A DNA stretch of 64,000 nt from Microbulbifer sp. VAAF005 (GTDB lineage Bacteria; Pseudomonadota; Gammaproteobacteria; Pseudomonadales; Cellvibrionaceae): the NCBI RefSeq assembly GCF_030012985.1, contig NZ_CP120233.1:3839001-3903000 (forward strand), written 5' to 3'. Each line of letters opens with the position of its first letter. Position 1 is the first letter of the stretch. The notes under the pieces are model-generated. The model did no database searches, was not told the DNA's origin, and saw only the letters and a program-made list of their open reading frames with translations. Position numbers and translations under genes: made by a program. Positions 26,409 through 35,870 of the stretch are shown here, in pieces.

Positions 26409-26726
26409 TTAGTTTATTCCAGTAATGAAGTCTTCTTCGAGTATTAGTACTCTTACTCGAATCGGATCTTCAATTTGAAAATAACTTCGAGCCCGCTCAT
26501 CAAGCTGGATGGATAGTGTTTGTAGTTTTTGATGTGTTAGGCTGGGTTTCTTCGAGCAGATTATTTCTATATAGCACTCGCCTGGTGTTATTTGAAGGGC
26601 GTTAATTATTTCTATACTAGGGTCTTCCTCTGTATCTAACTCCTTAATAATTAGATCTTGGAATAGTTCAGAGGCTGAATCCGGAGCTAATTTTAGTGGG
26701 GTCAAAAAAATCTTGCAGCTAACCAT
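26409..26726 (-). CDS. Hypothetical protein
   Basis: A 105-residue protein with AGGAAC five nt before its ATG. It has a ferredoxin-like alternation of strands and helices (SIEIINALQITPGECYIEIICS, RVRVLILEEDFI) and no signal peptide or membrane segment. Length and pattern are loosely like small tautomerase-fold or DUF1904 proteins, but no family can be assigned. The isolated location next to a gene-free region makes it somewhat uncertain. Confidence 0.45.
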   Translation of the reverse strand: MVSCKIFLTPLKLAPDSASELFQDLIIKELDTEEDPSIEIINALQITPGECYIEIICSKKPSLTHQKLQTLSIQLDERARSYFQIEDPIRVRVLILEEDFITGIN

Positions 26727-28015
26727 AGGGAAGTTCCTATTGGGAAAATTAATAGCTATATTAATTGTCTTTATATTACTTTTTTAAAGGCGATAGTGTT
26801 AAGAGGAGTTTTAAATGCCCCTTGGGTGTCCGTATGTTTAGGTGTGCAAGATAATAGCAGAAGATTGTGTTTTTTCTTTGGGGGCGTCTTGCTTAGTTAT
26901 AACTTTTTGTAATTTAGAGTAGCTTTTTTGAATTTGAGTTTGACGGTTTTGGCCAAGCTTATTAGCTTCTTTAAGATTTTAGGTAGGAGTTGTTCAGGTG
27001 GGCGGCTCTTCGTGTTAGGTAGTAATTAGGTAAGAATAAACTCTGTGGGTGGGAGAGGTTGGAGGTCAATAGATTTATCTGGATATATATATTATTCCAC
27101 CTTTAGTGTTGCCGGGTATTTTTTTGCTAGAAAATTTAGGTTTACAGCATAAATTGATGAAATTTAAATAGTATTTCTTTAGCGATAGGTTTAGGAGGCT
27201 ACAAAGCGCTTTAGAGATACTTTTGTGTAACAAAACACTAGTGCTAGCTAAGGGTGGGTTAGTGGGTAGGTGTAGTTAGAGTAGATGCTACAAGTTTGAA
27301 TGGGTTGAATTTTATGCAGCGGGCTTTACAGTAGTCCGTTACTCCAGCCTTAAGAATGAGTTTGATTATGCTCGGAGTATGTCAATATTTATTGTTGTGA
27401 TCTGGTTGCTGTTTAAGTTTTTACTTATTTTTTCAAAGTTAGTTGATTTTTGGGGTTGGCATTTAGTCTTTCCTGGGGGGCTGTAGAAGTTAATTCAATT
27501 TAATAGGAGCTGTGAATAATCTTTAGGGGATTTAGACCCAGATTACCCTACATTAATTGGTACGAAGGTTCCGCCAGCAATATGAAAGCTCAGTTTAATT
27601 TGGCTGTATCAAGGATTGGTTTAATGAAAGTTACACTAGGAAGTTGTGGGCGGTGTTAAGCTAGTTGAGGTTTTCATCGATCCCATTAAAGAGGTCGATA
27701 ATTATTTTATAAATGTTGATCGATGTAGGATGGATGTTACACCACAAGAGAATTAGTAGGCTGTGAATAGGATAGATAATCCTGAAAAGTGAAGAGTAGA
27801 GCCTATTGGGCTAAGATAGTTTTTGCTCAATTTAGGGGGCTTATGCATGTATGCAGGATGTTTCTAGCGGTAGACAAAAATTTTTGTTGTGATCACTCAC
27901 CCATAATTACCAGTCAACATTGGCATATTGGGGCATAATCGAGTTAAGCTTTAGTTTGCTGGGTAGAGGTTCCTATCCAGCAAACTATACGAACTTACTG
28001 AAAGGAAGGTGCGCT
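26727..28015. other. Long gene-free region, possible gene relics
   Basis: AT-rich with frequent stops in all frames. A stretch at 27655-27763 keeps an open frame with protein-like composition (LVEVFIDPIKEVDNYFINVDRC broken across adjacent stops), suggesting a decayed gene. A 35-codon hydrophobic ORF at 27379-27486 and an 8-codon ORF with a good ribosome site at 26815 are noted but not called. Confidence 0.4.
27952..27987 (+). promoter_or_regulatory. Leader hairpin upstream of the 22-codon ORF
   Basis: TAGTTTGCTGG (27952-27962) pairs perfectly over 11 bp with CCAGCAAACTA (27977-27987). The 14-nt loop contains an AGG/CCT mini-pair. It ends 28 nt before the micro-ORF start and could be a leader structure, RNA-processing site or attenuator. 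Confidence 0.5.
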
Positions 28016-28084
28016 ATGTACACTGAAACTGATATTAAAGCTGGTCCTGAGGCACAAGTAGAGCTGCCTTGGGATGAAGATTAA
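28016..28084 (+). CDS. Candidate 22-residue peptide, possible substrate of the C39/ABC exporter
   Basis: A 22-codon ORF preceded by AAAGGAAGG at 7 nt. The peptide begins MYTETDIKAG, continues PEAQV and ends ELPWDED; it is acidic and has no Cys, Ser or double-Gly site. Its first eight residues match a second micro-ORF directly after the exporter operon at 35727 (MYxExDI[K/Q]). Both ORFs flank the HlyD/C39-ABC/ABC operon. It may be a leader or precursor peptide; function and expression are inferred only. Confidence 0.45.
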   Translation: MYTETDIKAGPEAQVELPWDED

Positions 28085-29630
28085 GTAATCTTTCCCTTGA
28101 CCCCCAAAGTTAGGCTGTTTGGAGTGCTTTTTACAGATTGATCTCGATAGGTTTTGAGGCTATTTTCAGTATTGCTTTATTGAAAACTTCAAATAACCTT
28201 GTAGTTATATCTGCTTGCACTGCAGGCTTTGCTTTCCTGAGGGGGGATTGCCGGCCCTGACTTACCTGTCGAGTTTATTCCAATGTACGTAAATGGTTGT
28301 AACTCGCACTGATCGTTCGACACGCCTATTTTGTAAGAGTTCATTCGTAAATTTGCAATTTTTTTACATGACTCTTATCACTTGGTCTACTTTCGATGGG
28401 ATAATATGGGTTCGCAGGCGCCAATCGTCAAATGATGTCGATTGGTGCCACTTTATTTCTGCTACAGGAATAGCTCTAGCTGTTTATTTTTAAATACTAG
28501 AATCAATCTAAATGAGTTTGCTCCCCCTCTGCTTTTTGCCTTCAGTTGACGGTGAAAGTGAGCTATGATTTTTTTAACTATAAAACCTATATCCTAATAT
28601 GATTATTGCTATTTAGCTCATAATTTAAGCCTATCTTTGTCAGCTTTGACTTTGTCAATAATTTAGCGAGAATTTGTCTCGACAACTATCCTTGCGAAAA
28701 GCAGGGCCGAAAAAGATGGTCTGTTGCTAGTGGAATCTTGACGGTGCAGATACAATGCTTGGTTCACAAGTGGCGGCTTTGTTAGAGCTTTATCCAATCA
28801 GATAACACCCTGAATTCATTTTAATTGTGTGTTTTTAGGTGGAGTCAATAAGTTTTTTGTTCAATAAAAATTCTGAATGGTGTTTATTTCAGATTCTTGA
28901 TAGCGCCGTCTCGTAGATTTTATATTGGCCCGATTTGCCACTTTTCTACAGAGATCTCTAATAAAAATCTTTGAGCCACCTTTTGTGATTGGGCTCTAGC
29001 ATGTGTATTGGCTTTGCAATTTCGGAAATACTGCAAAGTATTAAGCAAGTCTCGAATCTATATTGATGGTAAGCCGAATTTATGCTTTTGATTTTAACTC
29101 TTGTGCTTTGCTTTTAGATTTACTTTATCAGAAAATGGGTTCTTGCCTATATAGTACTATGGCTACTTAGCTGAAATATGTAAAAAATGTGAAATTCTTG
29201 TTTTTCGACAGCTACTTTGATCAGTATCAAGGTTTTAGTGATGGAGCATAACTATAAGTGAACAGGCCACTATGCCCGCTGTTAGTTTGTACTTACTTTC
29301 CATGTTAGATGAATATGAATTGAGGGTGTTTAGGTGCACTCCAGGTCTATATTGCATTTTATCCTCAATTATTTTTGGTTGAAAAGCTTCGCCTTGACTA
29401 CTTTGGCTGTGGAGCAAATAGCATTGCATGGACCATCACTTTAGCTTAGGCGGGGATAGTTATAAATCACTATGCTAGAGCGAGGAATATACAGATTCCA
29501 ATTGACTCCATAACCTGAGAAATCTAAATTTGTATTTCCTGTATTTTCAGTAGAAAAATACAAAAGATCGAATGAATAGAGTCAAATTTTACTCCTGTTC
29601 AATGCGATAACTATTGATAGGTTTCTTATA
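28085..29630. other. Gene-free region between the micro-ORF and the exporter operon
   Basis: No ORF with a ribosome site and recognisable sequence on either strand; a 66-codon ORF at 28293-28493 is judged spurious. The stretch must contain the promoter of the exporter operon and could hold an RNA gene that cannot be identified by eye. Confidence 0.4.
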
Positions 29631-30815
29631 TTGTCAACTCCTTTTTTTCACACTTCACGTTCCATTGTTTCAGATTCTATTCGTGGTCTGATTGTAGCTA
29701 CTGCTCTCGGTGTCCTGCTTTTATCGGCTTGGGTTATATGGTTTTTTACAATGGAAATCACAACATATAGCGTGAGTGAAGATGCGAGGTTGGAGCAAGA
29801 TCACAATACCGTCCATGTAAGTACCCAGAGAGTTGGGCGTGTTGTGCATATTGAAGCAGAGCTGGGAGATGCCTTAGAGCAAGGCGATATATTAATTCGT
29901 CTTGATACGTCCGTACTTGATTTGAGCTTGCAGGGAGATAACAAGATATCCGGAAGCTTGCGAGATCAGTTTGAATCAGTTCAAAGAGAACAAGAGCTAC
30001 TCGATAAAAAATTTGGTGAAGACGAGAAGGCTCTTAGCGATCAATTAAAATTACTGGAACAACAGTACCAGCTTCAAGTGAGTAATCAGAAAATTCAAGC
30101 GGATGTTACTGATCGTTATGAGCGACTGTTACAAAAACAACAAAGTTCAGAATTGGATTACCTCGCCGCAAAGCGAACGTACCAACAAATGGCGATGGCA
30201 ACCTTGAAAGTACAAGCGGATATTCGTGCTTTGGAGGATCGTCGAGCGCAACTGATTAGTGAATATCAACTTGAGGTGAGCGCATTAAAACAGCGACATC
30301 AGGATATCGATGGAAGGCTTGCGGAAGTTGATACCCGTATCCAGCAAAGCCATCTTGCAGTACGTGAACAGAACTTACGTGCCCCAATTACCGGGGTATT
30401 GGCTTCGCTGGCGAAAATTCGGGAAGGTGAAGTACTGGTTGCCGGGCAACAAGTTGCAACGATTCAGGCAGAAGGCGTTATTTCTATACAGGCATTTTTT
30501 CCGCCCGCATTAGCACTGGGACATATTCAGCCTGGGCAGCAAGCCCAAGTAAAATTGGATGGATTTTCCTGGGCTCGTTACGGGCAATTGGAGGCTCGTG
30601 TAGAGCGGGTGGCGAGTGCCGTCCAGCAAGGTAAAGTTCTTGTACAGCTATCCTTGCAAGGTGAGACACCGCCCCACCTCCCTTTATTACACGATTTACC
30701 GGCCAGAGTAGAAATTGCCACAGGTAAGAAAACACCTTATCAGCTGCTGCTACAAAGGACGGGCGAAATACTTTCAGGTAAAGCTTCCGCAGAAATAGTA
30801 GAAGAGGGAGCGTGA
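29631..30815 (+). CDS. HlyD-family membrane fusion (adaptor) protein of a peptide exporter
   Basis: A 394-residue adaptor that would link the inner-membrane ABC transporter to an outer-membrane channel. A cytosolic tail and one membrane helix (about 18-42) precede the first half-lipoyl segment (VSTQRVGRVVHIEAELGDALEQGDILIRLD). A long alpha-helical coiled coil follows (about 105-245). The second half-lipoyl segment is LRAPITGVLASLAKIREGEVLVAGQQVATI, followed by beta-barrel domains. The start is a TTG at 29631 with a weak AGG upstream; no ATG lies before the membrane helix. The stop overlaps the GTG of the next gene (GTGA), implying translational coupling. No outer-membrane channel gene is nearby, so a general TolC is presumably used. 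Confidence 0.85.
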   Translation: MSTPFFHTSRSIVSDSIRGLIVATALGVLLLSAWVIWFFTMEITTYSVSEDARLEQDHNTVHVSTQRVGRVVHIEAELGDALEQGDILIRLDTSVLDLSLQGDNKISGSLRDQFESVQREQELLDKKFGEDEKALSDQLKLLEQQYQLQVSNQKIQADVTDRYERLLQKQQSSELDYLAAKRTYQQMAMATLKVQADIRALEDRRAQLISEYQLEVSALKQRHQDIDGRLAEVDTRIQQSHLAVREQNLRAPITGVLASLAKIREGEVLVAGQQVATIQAEGVISIQAFFPPALALGHIQPGQQAQVKLDGFSWARYGQLEARVERVASAVQQGKVLVQLSLQGETPPHLPLLHDLPARVEIATGKKTPYQLLLQRTGEILSGKASAEIVEEGA

Positions 30816-33550
30816 TAGTGAAATGCAAAACACGCTGGTTAGTTCCAGAGGTTGTTCAGACCTCTAATATGGACTGTGGCCCGGCTTCCCTGAAGTGCTT
30901 GCTTGAAGGCTTTGGTGTATACACACATTACGGCCATTTACGCGATGCTTGCCAGACTGATGTAGATGGCACCTCAATAAATACTCTGGAAAAGATTGCG
31001 ATAGAGTTAGGGCTGGATGCCGCCCAGATGGTAGTTCCTGTGGATCACCTTTTACTGAGTTCCACTGATTACTTACCAGGATTGGTTGTGGTGCGCCTAC
31101 CTAATGGCAACACTCATTTTGTTGTGGCTTGGAGAAATCATCGCGGTATCGTGCAAGTGATGGACCCTGCCAGTGGCAGGCGTTGGCCTAGCGCACGTCG
31201 TTTTTTGGATGAGTTGCATGTCCACATCCTACGGGTGCCTCCTCAGGGCTGGAGAAGCTGGGCAGGTGGTGATGACTTTATTGCCCCGCTTAAAGAGCGT
31301 ATTGCATACTTAAAGGTTGGCGATACTGTGGCCACCACGCTCTGTGACAAAGGGCTAAAAGATAAGAGTTGGCTGTCGCTGGCATTTCTCGATGCATCCG
31401 TTCGAATGCTCACCTCATTAGTTACGTCCGGGGCGATAAAGCGAGGAGCTGAAGTCAGTGGTATGTTGCAGCGGCTGTTTGTTGAGTTTTCTACAGATAC
31501 CAGTCAAGCATTTTCTCTAGTGCCAGAGAGTTACTGGTGCGCTAGGCCGTCCCGTCCCAGTGGAAGTGAGCCGGCAGAGACAATTGAACTGTCGCCAGAG
31601 CAGCTGGCATTTAGTGGTGCGGTCATCGTGAGTGTTAAAGGGGTTCGCGATGTCAGTGAAGTTAAACCGAAATCGGAAGCGCTATCGAGGGCTTTGCGAG
31701 AGCCACAGGTTCAACCTCTCAAGCAACTATGGGGGTTGATGCGTGAAGATGGAATGATTGCGCCACTCTCTATATTTATTGCTATGCTCGGAGCGGTATT
31801 GGGGCTGATGTTCGAGGCCTTGCTTTTCCGTGGCCTGATTGATATTCACAGTGAGTTAGCGACAGAGATACAGCGAGCAGGCACGATTGCACTACTGCTG
31901 GTCTTCATGATCACATTACTGCTATTGCAGTTTCCTGCAGCAAAAATCCAAATGGTGGTAGGGCGGCGTTTAGAAAATCGATTTCGCATGCGTTTTTTAG
32001 CGGCGCTGCCCCAAGTACCCGATCACTTCTTTCAGAGCCGCCCGACCTCTGACACAGCCGAGCGCTCACATCGTATTGCCGCCTTAAGAGGTTTGCCTGT
32101 TCTTGGAACGAGTATCGTTTTTAAAATTTTCTCCCTGCTCGCTACTGCACTGGGAATAATTTGGCTTGCGCCTGTTGCTGCTCCTTTGGTGCTAATCATG
32201 TCGGTATTGCAAGTTGCTGTACCTTTGATGTTCCACCCAGTACTCACTGATTACAGTATGAGAGTACAAACTCATGCGGGAGCCTTGGCTCGCTTCTATA
32301 TGGATGCGCTGCTGGGAGTTATCCCAATCCGTACGCACGGCGCTGGTGAGTCTGTACGGCGTGAGCATGAAAACCTGCTCACCGAATGGATAAGGGCTGG
32401 ATACTCATCACTGAGTTTCCAACTCAATAGCCAGGCGGTACAGCTGTTGGTTAATTGCACTCTCAGTAGTGTATTGGTGATTTATTGTGTTAATGCACGA
32501 GGGGCAAGTCCCGATCTGCTTTTATTGATATATTGGGTGTTGGCACTGCCGCCACTGGGTGAAGAAATTGCGGGGCTGATGCGAAGTTATCCACGGCAGC
32601 GAAATTTTTTACTGAGAGCCCTCGAACCGCTGCAAGCAGTCACTGAAACTGATACAGATAAAAATTCCGCTGATAGTGTGGCATTTTTCCCGGCAAAACC
32701 GGTGGGAATTAAGTTTGAGAATGTCACCGTTAATGCCAGCGGTCGCACTATTCTCGACAGGGTAAATCTGGAAATCAGCCCCGGTGAGCAAATTGCTGTG
32801 GTCGGAGCATCCGGCGCTGGAAAATCTAGCCTTGCAGGGTTATTGCTGGGGTGGCACAAGCCCGCCAGTGGCCGTGTAATGCTCAACGGTGGAGAATTGA
32901 AGGGAGAATTACTGCATCGTTTTCGCCTTCACTGTGCCTGGGTTGATCCCGCAATTCAGCTGTGGAATAGCAGCCTTTTGGAGAACCTGAGTTACGGCAA
33001 TAAGCCGGAAACTCCCCTTTACCCCATTTTACAGCAAGCGGATTTACTCAAGTTGGTAGCAGCGCTACCGGAGGGGCTGCAAAGCCCGCTAGGTGAAAGT
33101 GGTGCTCTGGTCAGTGGTGGTGAAGGGCAGCGTGTACGTCTGGGGCGCGCACTTGGCCGTGAGGAAACTGCTTGTGTGATTCTGGATGAACCGTTCCGGG
33201 GTCTTGATCGCCAACAGCGGCAGCGCTTGATGAACCGGGTGCGGGAGGTTTGGCAGGGGGTTACCCTGATCTGTATTACCCACGATATCAGCGAAACCCG
33301 GGACTTTCCTCGTGTTTTGGTCGTGGACGATGGTTGCATTATTGAAGATGGCAAGCCCAGTGAGCTTCAAGCCCAGGGCGATACGCGCTATGCACAGCTA
33401 CTGGCAGCTGAAAGCAGTCTCTGGCAAGAGTGTTGGCAGAGTAGCAGTTGGCGTCACTTGCGTATGGCCAGCGGTCAATTGACAGAAGTGCAAGGAGTCC
33501 CTGGGGCGACACCGGCCTCCCGGTTTACGGAGGTTGCCAGTGAGCAGTAA
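30812..33550 (+). CDS. ABC transporter with N-terminal C39 peptidase domain
   Basis: A 912-residue bacteriocin-type processing exporter. The C39 cysteine peptidase domain (1-150) retains Q16 (VVQTS), C22 (MDCGPASL), H102 (NTHFVVAW) and D118 (VMDPASG), so it should be active; the class normally cuts leader peptides after a GG/GA motif. Between it and the membrane domain lies a 150-residue extra region (160-300) of unknown role. The membrane domain (about 310-600) and ATPase follow, with Walker A GASGAGKSS, signature SGGEGQRVRLGRAL, Walker B CVILDEPFRGLD and H-loop ITHD. Starts with GTG overlapping the HlyD stop. Substrate is unknown; two flanking micro-ORFs are candidates. Confidence 0.85.
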   Translation: MIVKCKTRWLVPEVVQTSNMDCGPASLKCLLEGFGVYTHYGHLRDACQTDVDGTSINTLEKIAIELGLDAAQMVVPVDHLLLSSTDYLPGLVVVRLPNGNTHFVVAWRNHRGIVQVMDPASGRRWPSARRFLDELHVHILRVPPQGWRSWAGGDDFIAPLKERIAYLKVGDTVATTLCDKGLKDKSWLSLAFLDASVRMLTSLVTSGAIKRGAEVSGMLQRLFVEFSTDTSQAFSLVPESYWCARPSRPSGSEPAETIELSPEQLAFSGAVIVSVKGVRDVSEVKPKSEALSRALREPQVQPLKQLWGLMREDGMIAPLSIFIAMLGAVLGLMFEALLFRGLIDIHSELATEIQRAGTIALLLVFMITLLLLQFPAAKIQMVVGRRLENRFRMRFLAALPQVPDHFFQSRPTSDTAERSHRIAALRGLPVLGTSIVFKIFSLLATALGIIWLAPVAAPLVLIMSVLQVAVPLMFHPVLTDYSMRVQTHAGALARFYMDALLGVIPIRTHGAGESVRREHENLLTEWIRAGYSSLSFQLNSQAVQLLVNCTLSSVLVIYCVNARGASPDLLLLIYWVLALPPLGEEIAGLMRSYPRQRNFLLRALEPLQAVTETDTDKNSADSVAFFPAKPVGIKFENVTVNASGRTILDRVNLEISPGEQIAVVGASGAGKSSLAGLLLGWHKPASGRVMLNGGELKGELLHRFRLHCAWVDPAIQLWNSSLLENLSYGNKPETPLYPILQQADLLKLVAALPEGLQSPLGESGALVSGGEGQRVRLGRALGREETACVILDEPFRGLDRQQRQRLMNRVREVWQGVTLICITHDISETRDFPRVLVVDDGCIIEDGKPSELQAQGDTRYAQLLAAESSLWQECWQSSSWRHLRMASGQLTEVQGVPGATPASRFTEVASEQ

Positions 33551-35657
33551 AGAATTAATGCCCTATTGCTGGCCAGTGTCACAGCTGGAGGCCGCCTTAC
33601 AAGCGTTAGCAAAATACAGCGGCTTGGAGCCAGAGGTAGCGGAGCACAAATCCCAGGGAAGCACCCTGGAGTTGAATGCCAGGTTGCAGGCAGGTGCCGA
33701 AGCTTTGGACTTGCAAGTGGAGCAGGTGAGTTGTAGCTATCCAGAGATGGAAACCATGTTGTTGGGAGCCGCCCCGGCACTGTTGCGGGTTCGCTTTCCC
33801 GAGGGGGAATATTTTATCGCACTGTGTGGTGGCAGGGGGCATAAGTTACAGCTGCTCACACCGGCACTGAATGTGGAGAAAGTTTGCCTAGAGCTGGTTA
33901 TTCAGCAGCTGGCTCGCGAGCTTGAAGGGCCTCAGCGCGAACGAATCGAGCAACTGTTGGATAGTGCATGCATTAAAGGGCGTCGCCGCAAGAAAGCCAT
34001 GGCTGCTCTGCTGCGGGAAAATCTTGCGGGCGTACGCCTGGATGATTTCTGGCTGTTGCGTCAACCCTCTCACCGGTCTTTCCGCTTACAGCTTCGCCAG
34101 CGCGGGTTGTATTGGCGCTTTGCCGCCATGCTTGCCTGTCACAGTGCCCAGATGACTATTTTTCTGTGCAGTTGGTGGGTAATAGGTAGGGCTGTGCTCG
34201 AGGGCCATATTGATACCGGCTGGCTATCTGCCTGGGTATTGCTATTGGTGACTCAGGTTCCCCTATCTTTGCTCACAGCCCGAATGCGAGGAGTGCTCTC
34301 TGTTGAGACAGGTGCACTCCTGAAGCAGCGACTGCTTGCCAGCGCGCTGCGCGTTATTCCCAGTCGTATTCGCCATATGGGGTCGGGTCAGGTATTGGGC
34401 AGGGTTTATGATGCGGAGAATATAGAAGCCAGTGCATTGCAGGGTGCCTTTTTATTGTTGCTTGGCGCTGTAGAACTGTTAATTGCAGCCTCAATTTTAC
34501 TGATGGGAGCTGGTGGCCTTATCTACGCAGCAATTTTGCCCCTATTTTTAGCGGTTGCGTTTTTCCTGGGGCGGGCACAGTACTACGGCCGCAAAGAGTG
34601 GACGTTACAGCGCCTTTCAATGACCCACCGTTTGATTGAGAAAATGATCGGCCACCGCACCCGCCTCGCGCAGCAGGCACCTGGCGACTGGCACCGGGGC
34701 GAAGACAGTGAGTTAAATAACTACCTGGAAATTTCCTCTCACATGGATAACACCATGGCGCGTTTGCAGGCTTTTTTGCCGCGCCTCTGGTTACTTCTTG
34801 GGGTAGTGGGGTTGGCTCCAATATTTATCGCTAACAGTGTCAGTAGTACCCAGCTCGCGATTGCCTTTGGAGGCATGTTGTTGGGGTATCGCGCGGTCTT
34901 GAAGTGTATGAGTGGCTTTACCAGTGCTTTGAATGCAGCAATTTCCTGGGAAAAAGCACGTGAATTATTTTTCTTGGAAGAGCGCATTGTAAAGGGAAGC
35001 GTGGGGTCGGCAATGGTTACGCCGTCGGGCCAGCAAAGTTCCTCGCAACCACTGTGTTATTTACGCGATATCGGCTTTACTTACAAAGGAAAAGATCAAG
35101 CGGCGTTGGCGGGTTGCAATCTCAGTATTTATCCTGGCGATCGGCTTTTACTACAGGGCGCTTCTGGTTCAGGTAAATCTACTTTAGCGAATATTCTTAC
35201 CGGTATTCAGCGGCCGGATGAAGGTTTATTACTACTTAATGGCTACGACCGGGCGAGTATTGGTGCTGAGCCTTGGCGCAGGATGGTCGCCTCCTCTCCC
35301 CAATTTCATGAAAACCATGTGTTGGGAGACTCATTTTTATTCAATTTATTGATGGGAGATCAGTGGCCGCCACGTCAGGAGAGCCTGCGCAAGGCTTATG
35401 CAATTTGTGATGAGTTGGGTCTCACCCCGCTTCTTCGAAAAATGCCTGCGGGAATTTTACAGACGGTAGGGGAAATGGGGTGGCGGTTGTCTCACGGAGA
35501 GATGAGCCGTTTATTTATCGCCCGTGCACTTTTGCAAAATGCTGAGTTAGTGGTGCTGGATGAAAGTTTTGCGGCACTCGATCCGGAAAACCTCCGTATG
35601 GCGGTAGCCTGCGTACAGAAAAACGCAAAAACTTTGATGGTGATTGCCCACCCATAG
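33540..35657 (+). CDS. Second ABC exporter subunit with degenerate C39-like domain
   Basis: A 705-residue ABC half-transporter. The N-terminal 130 residues resemble a C39 domain without catalytic residues: no QxxxxxC motif, and ALLRVRFPEGEYFIALCGG stands where the His loop should be. Such C39-like domains bind rather than cut substrates. Membrane segments follow (about 185-480), then an ATPase with Walker A GASGSGKST, an atypical signature LSHGEMSRLFIARAL, and Walker B LVVLDESFAALD. The protein ends at the H-loop (VIAHP), unusually early. The GTG at 33540 has GGAGG at 6 nt and overlaps the previous gene by 11 nt. It probably forms a heterodimer with the C39 transporter. Confidence 0.8.
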   Translation: MSSKELMPYCWPVSQLEAALQALAKYSGLEPEVAEHKSQGSTLELNARLQAGAEALDLQVEQVSCSYPEMETMLLGAAPALLRVRFPEGEYFIALCGGRGHKLQLLTPALNVEKVCLELVIQQLARELEGPQRERIEQLLDSACIKGRRRKKAMAALLRENLAGVRLDDFWLLRQPSHRSFRLQLRQRGLYWRFAAMLACHSAQMTIFLCSWWVIGRAVLEGHIDTGWLSAWVLLLVTQVPLSLLTARMRGVLSVETGALLKQRLLASALRVIPSRIRHMGSGQVLGRVYDAENIEASALQGAFLLLLGAVELLIAASILLMGAGGLIYAAILPLFLAVAFFLGRAQYYGRKEWTLQRLSMTHRLIEKMIGHRTRLAQQAPGDWHRGEDSELNNYLEISSHMDNTMARLQAFLPRLWLLLGVVGLAPIFIANSVSSTQLAIAFGGMLLGYRAVLKCMSGFTSALNAAISWEKARELFFLEERIVKGSVGSAMVTPSGQQSSSQPLCYLRDIGFTYKGKDQAALAGCNLSIYPGDRLLLQGASGSGKSTLANILTGIQRPDEGLLLLNGYDRASIGAEPWRRMVASSPQFHENHVLGDSFLFNLLMGDQWPPRQESLRKAYAICDELGLTPLLRKMPAGILQTVGEMGWRLSHGEMSRLFIARALLQNAELVVLDESFAALDPENLRMAVACVQKNAKTLMVIAHP

Positions 35658-35726
35658 AGCGATAAGTTTTTTATTGGGAATTTTTACCTCCACTTTACTT
35701 AAGTAATCTATGGGAGGATAAGTCTT

Positions 35727-35834
35727 ATGTACCTCGAACCTGATATTCAGACTGATCTAACAGCTGTATACCTTTCTTTCCATAGTTGGTTAGAGCTTAA
35801 GCCTATGGCTAGTTATTCTAAGGCCCTCCCATAA
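35727..35834 (+). CDS. Candidate 35-residue peptide sharing its start with the 28016 micro-ORF
   Basis: The ORF begins MYLEPDIQTD, preceded by GGGAGG, and its first 24 bases match the 28016 micro-ORF at about 18 positions. The C-terminal half (WLELKPMASYSKALP) differs and runs into the terminator shared with ettA. The 10-mer TAAGTAATCT occurs just before this ORF and also at the stop of the other micro-ORF. It may be a degenerate second precursor; the evidence is limited to this similarity. Confidence 0.35.
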   Translation: MYLEPDIQTDLTAVYLSFHSWLELKPMASYSKALP

Positions 35835-35860
35835 AAAAGCCCGCTGACGCGGGCTTTTTT
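35833..35860. terminator. Bidirectional terminator after the exporter operon and ettA
   Basis: AAAAAAGCCCGC-TGAC-GCGGGCTTTTTT is a perfect 12-bp hairpin with T-tracts on both strands, between convergent genes. Confidence 0.95.
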
Positions 35861-35870
35861 GTTATCAGGG

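Noticed and set aside
28293-28493. 66-codon ORF in the gene-free region
   Set aside because: No Shine-Dalgarno, no recognisable domain.
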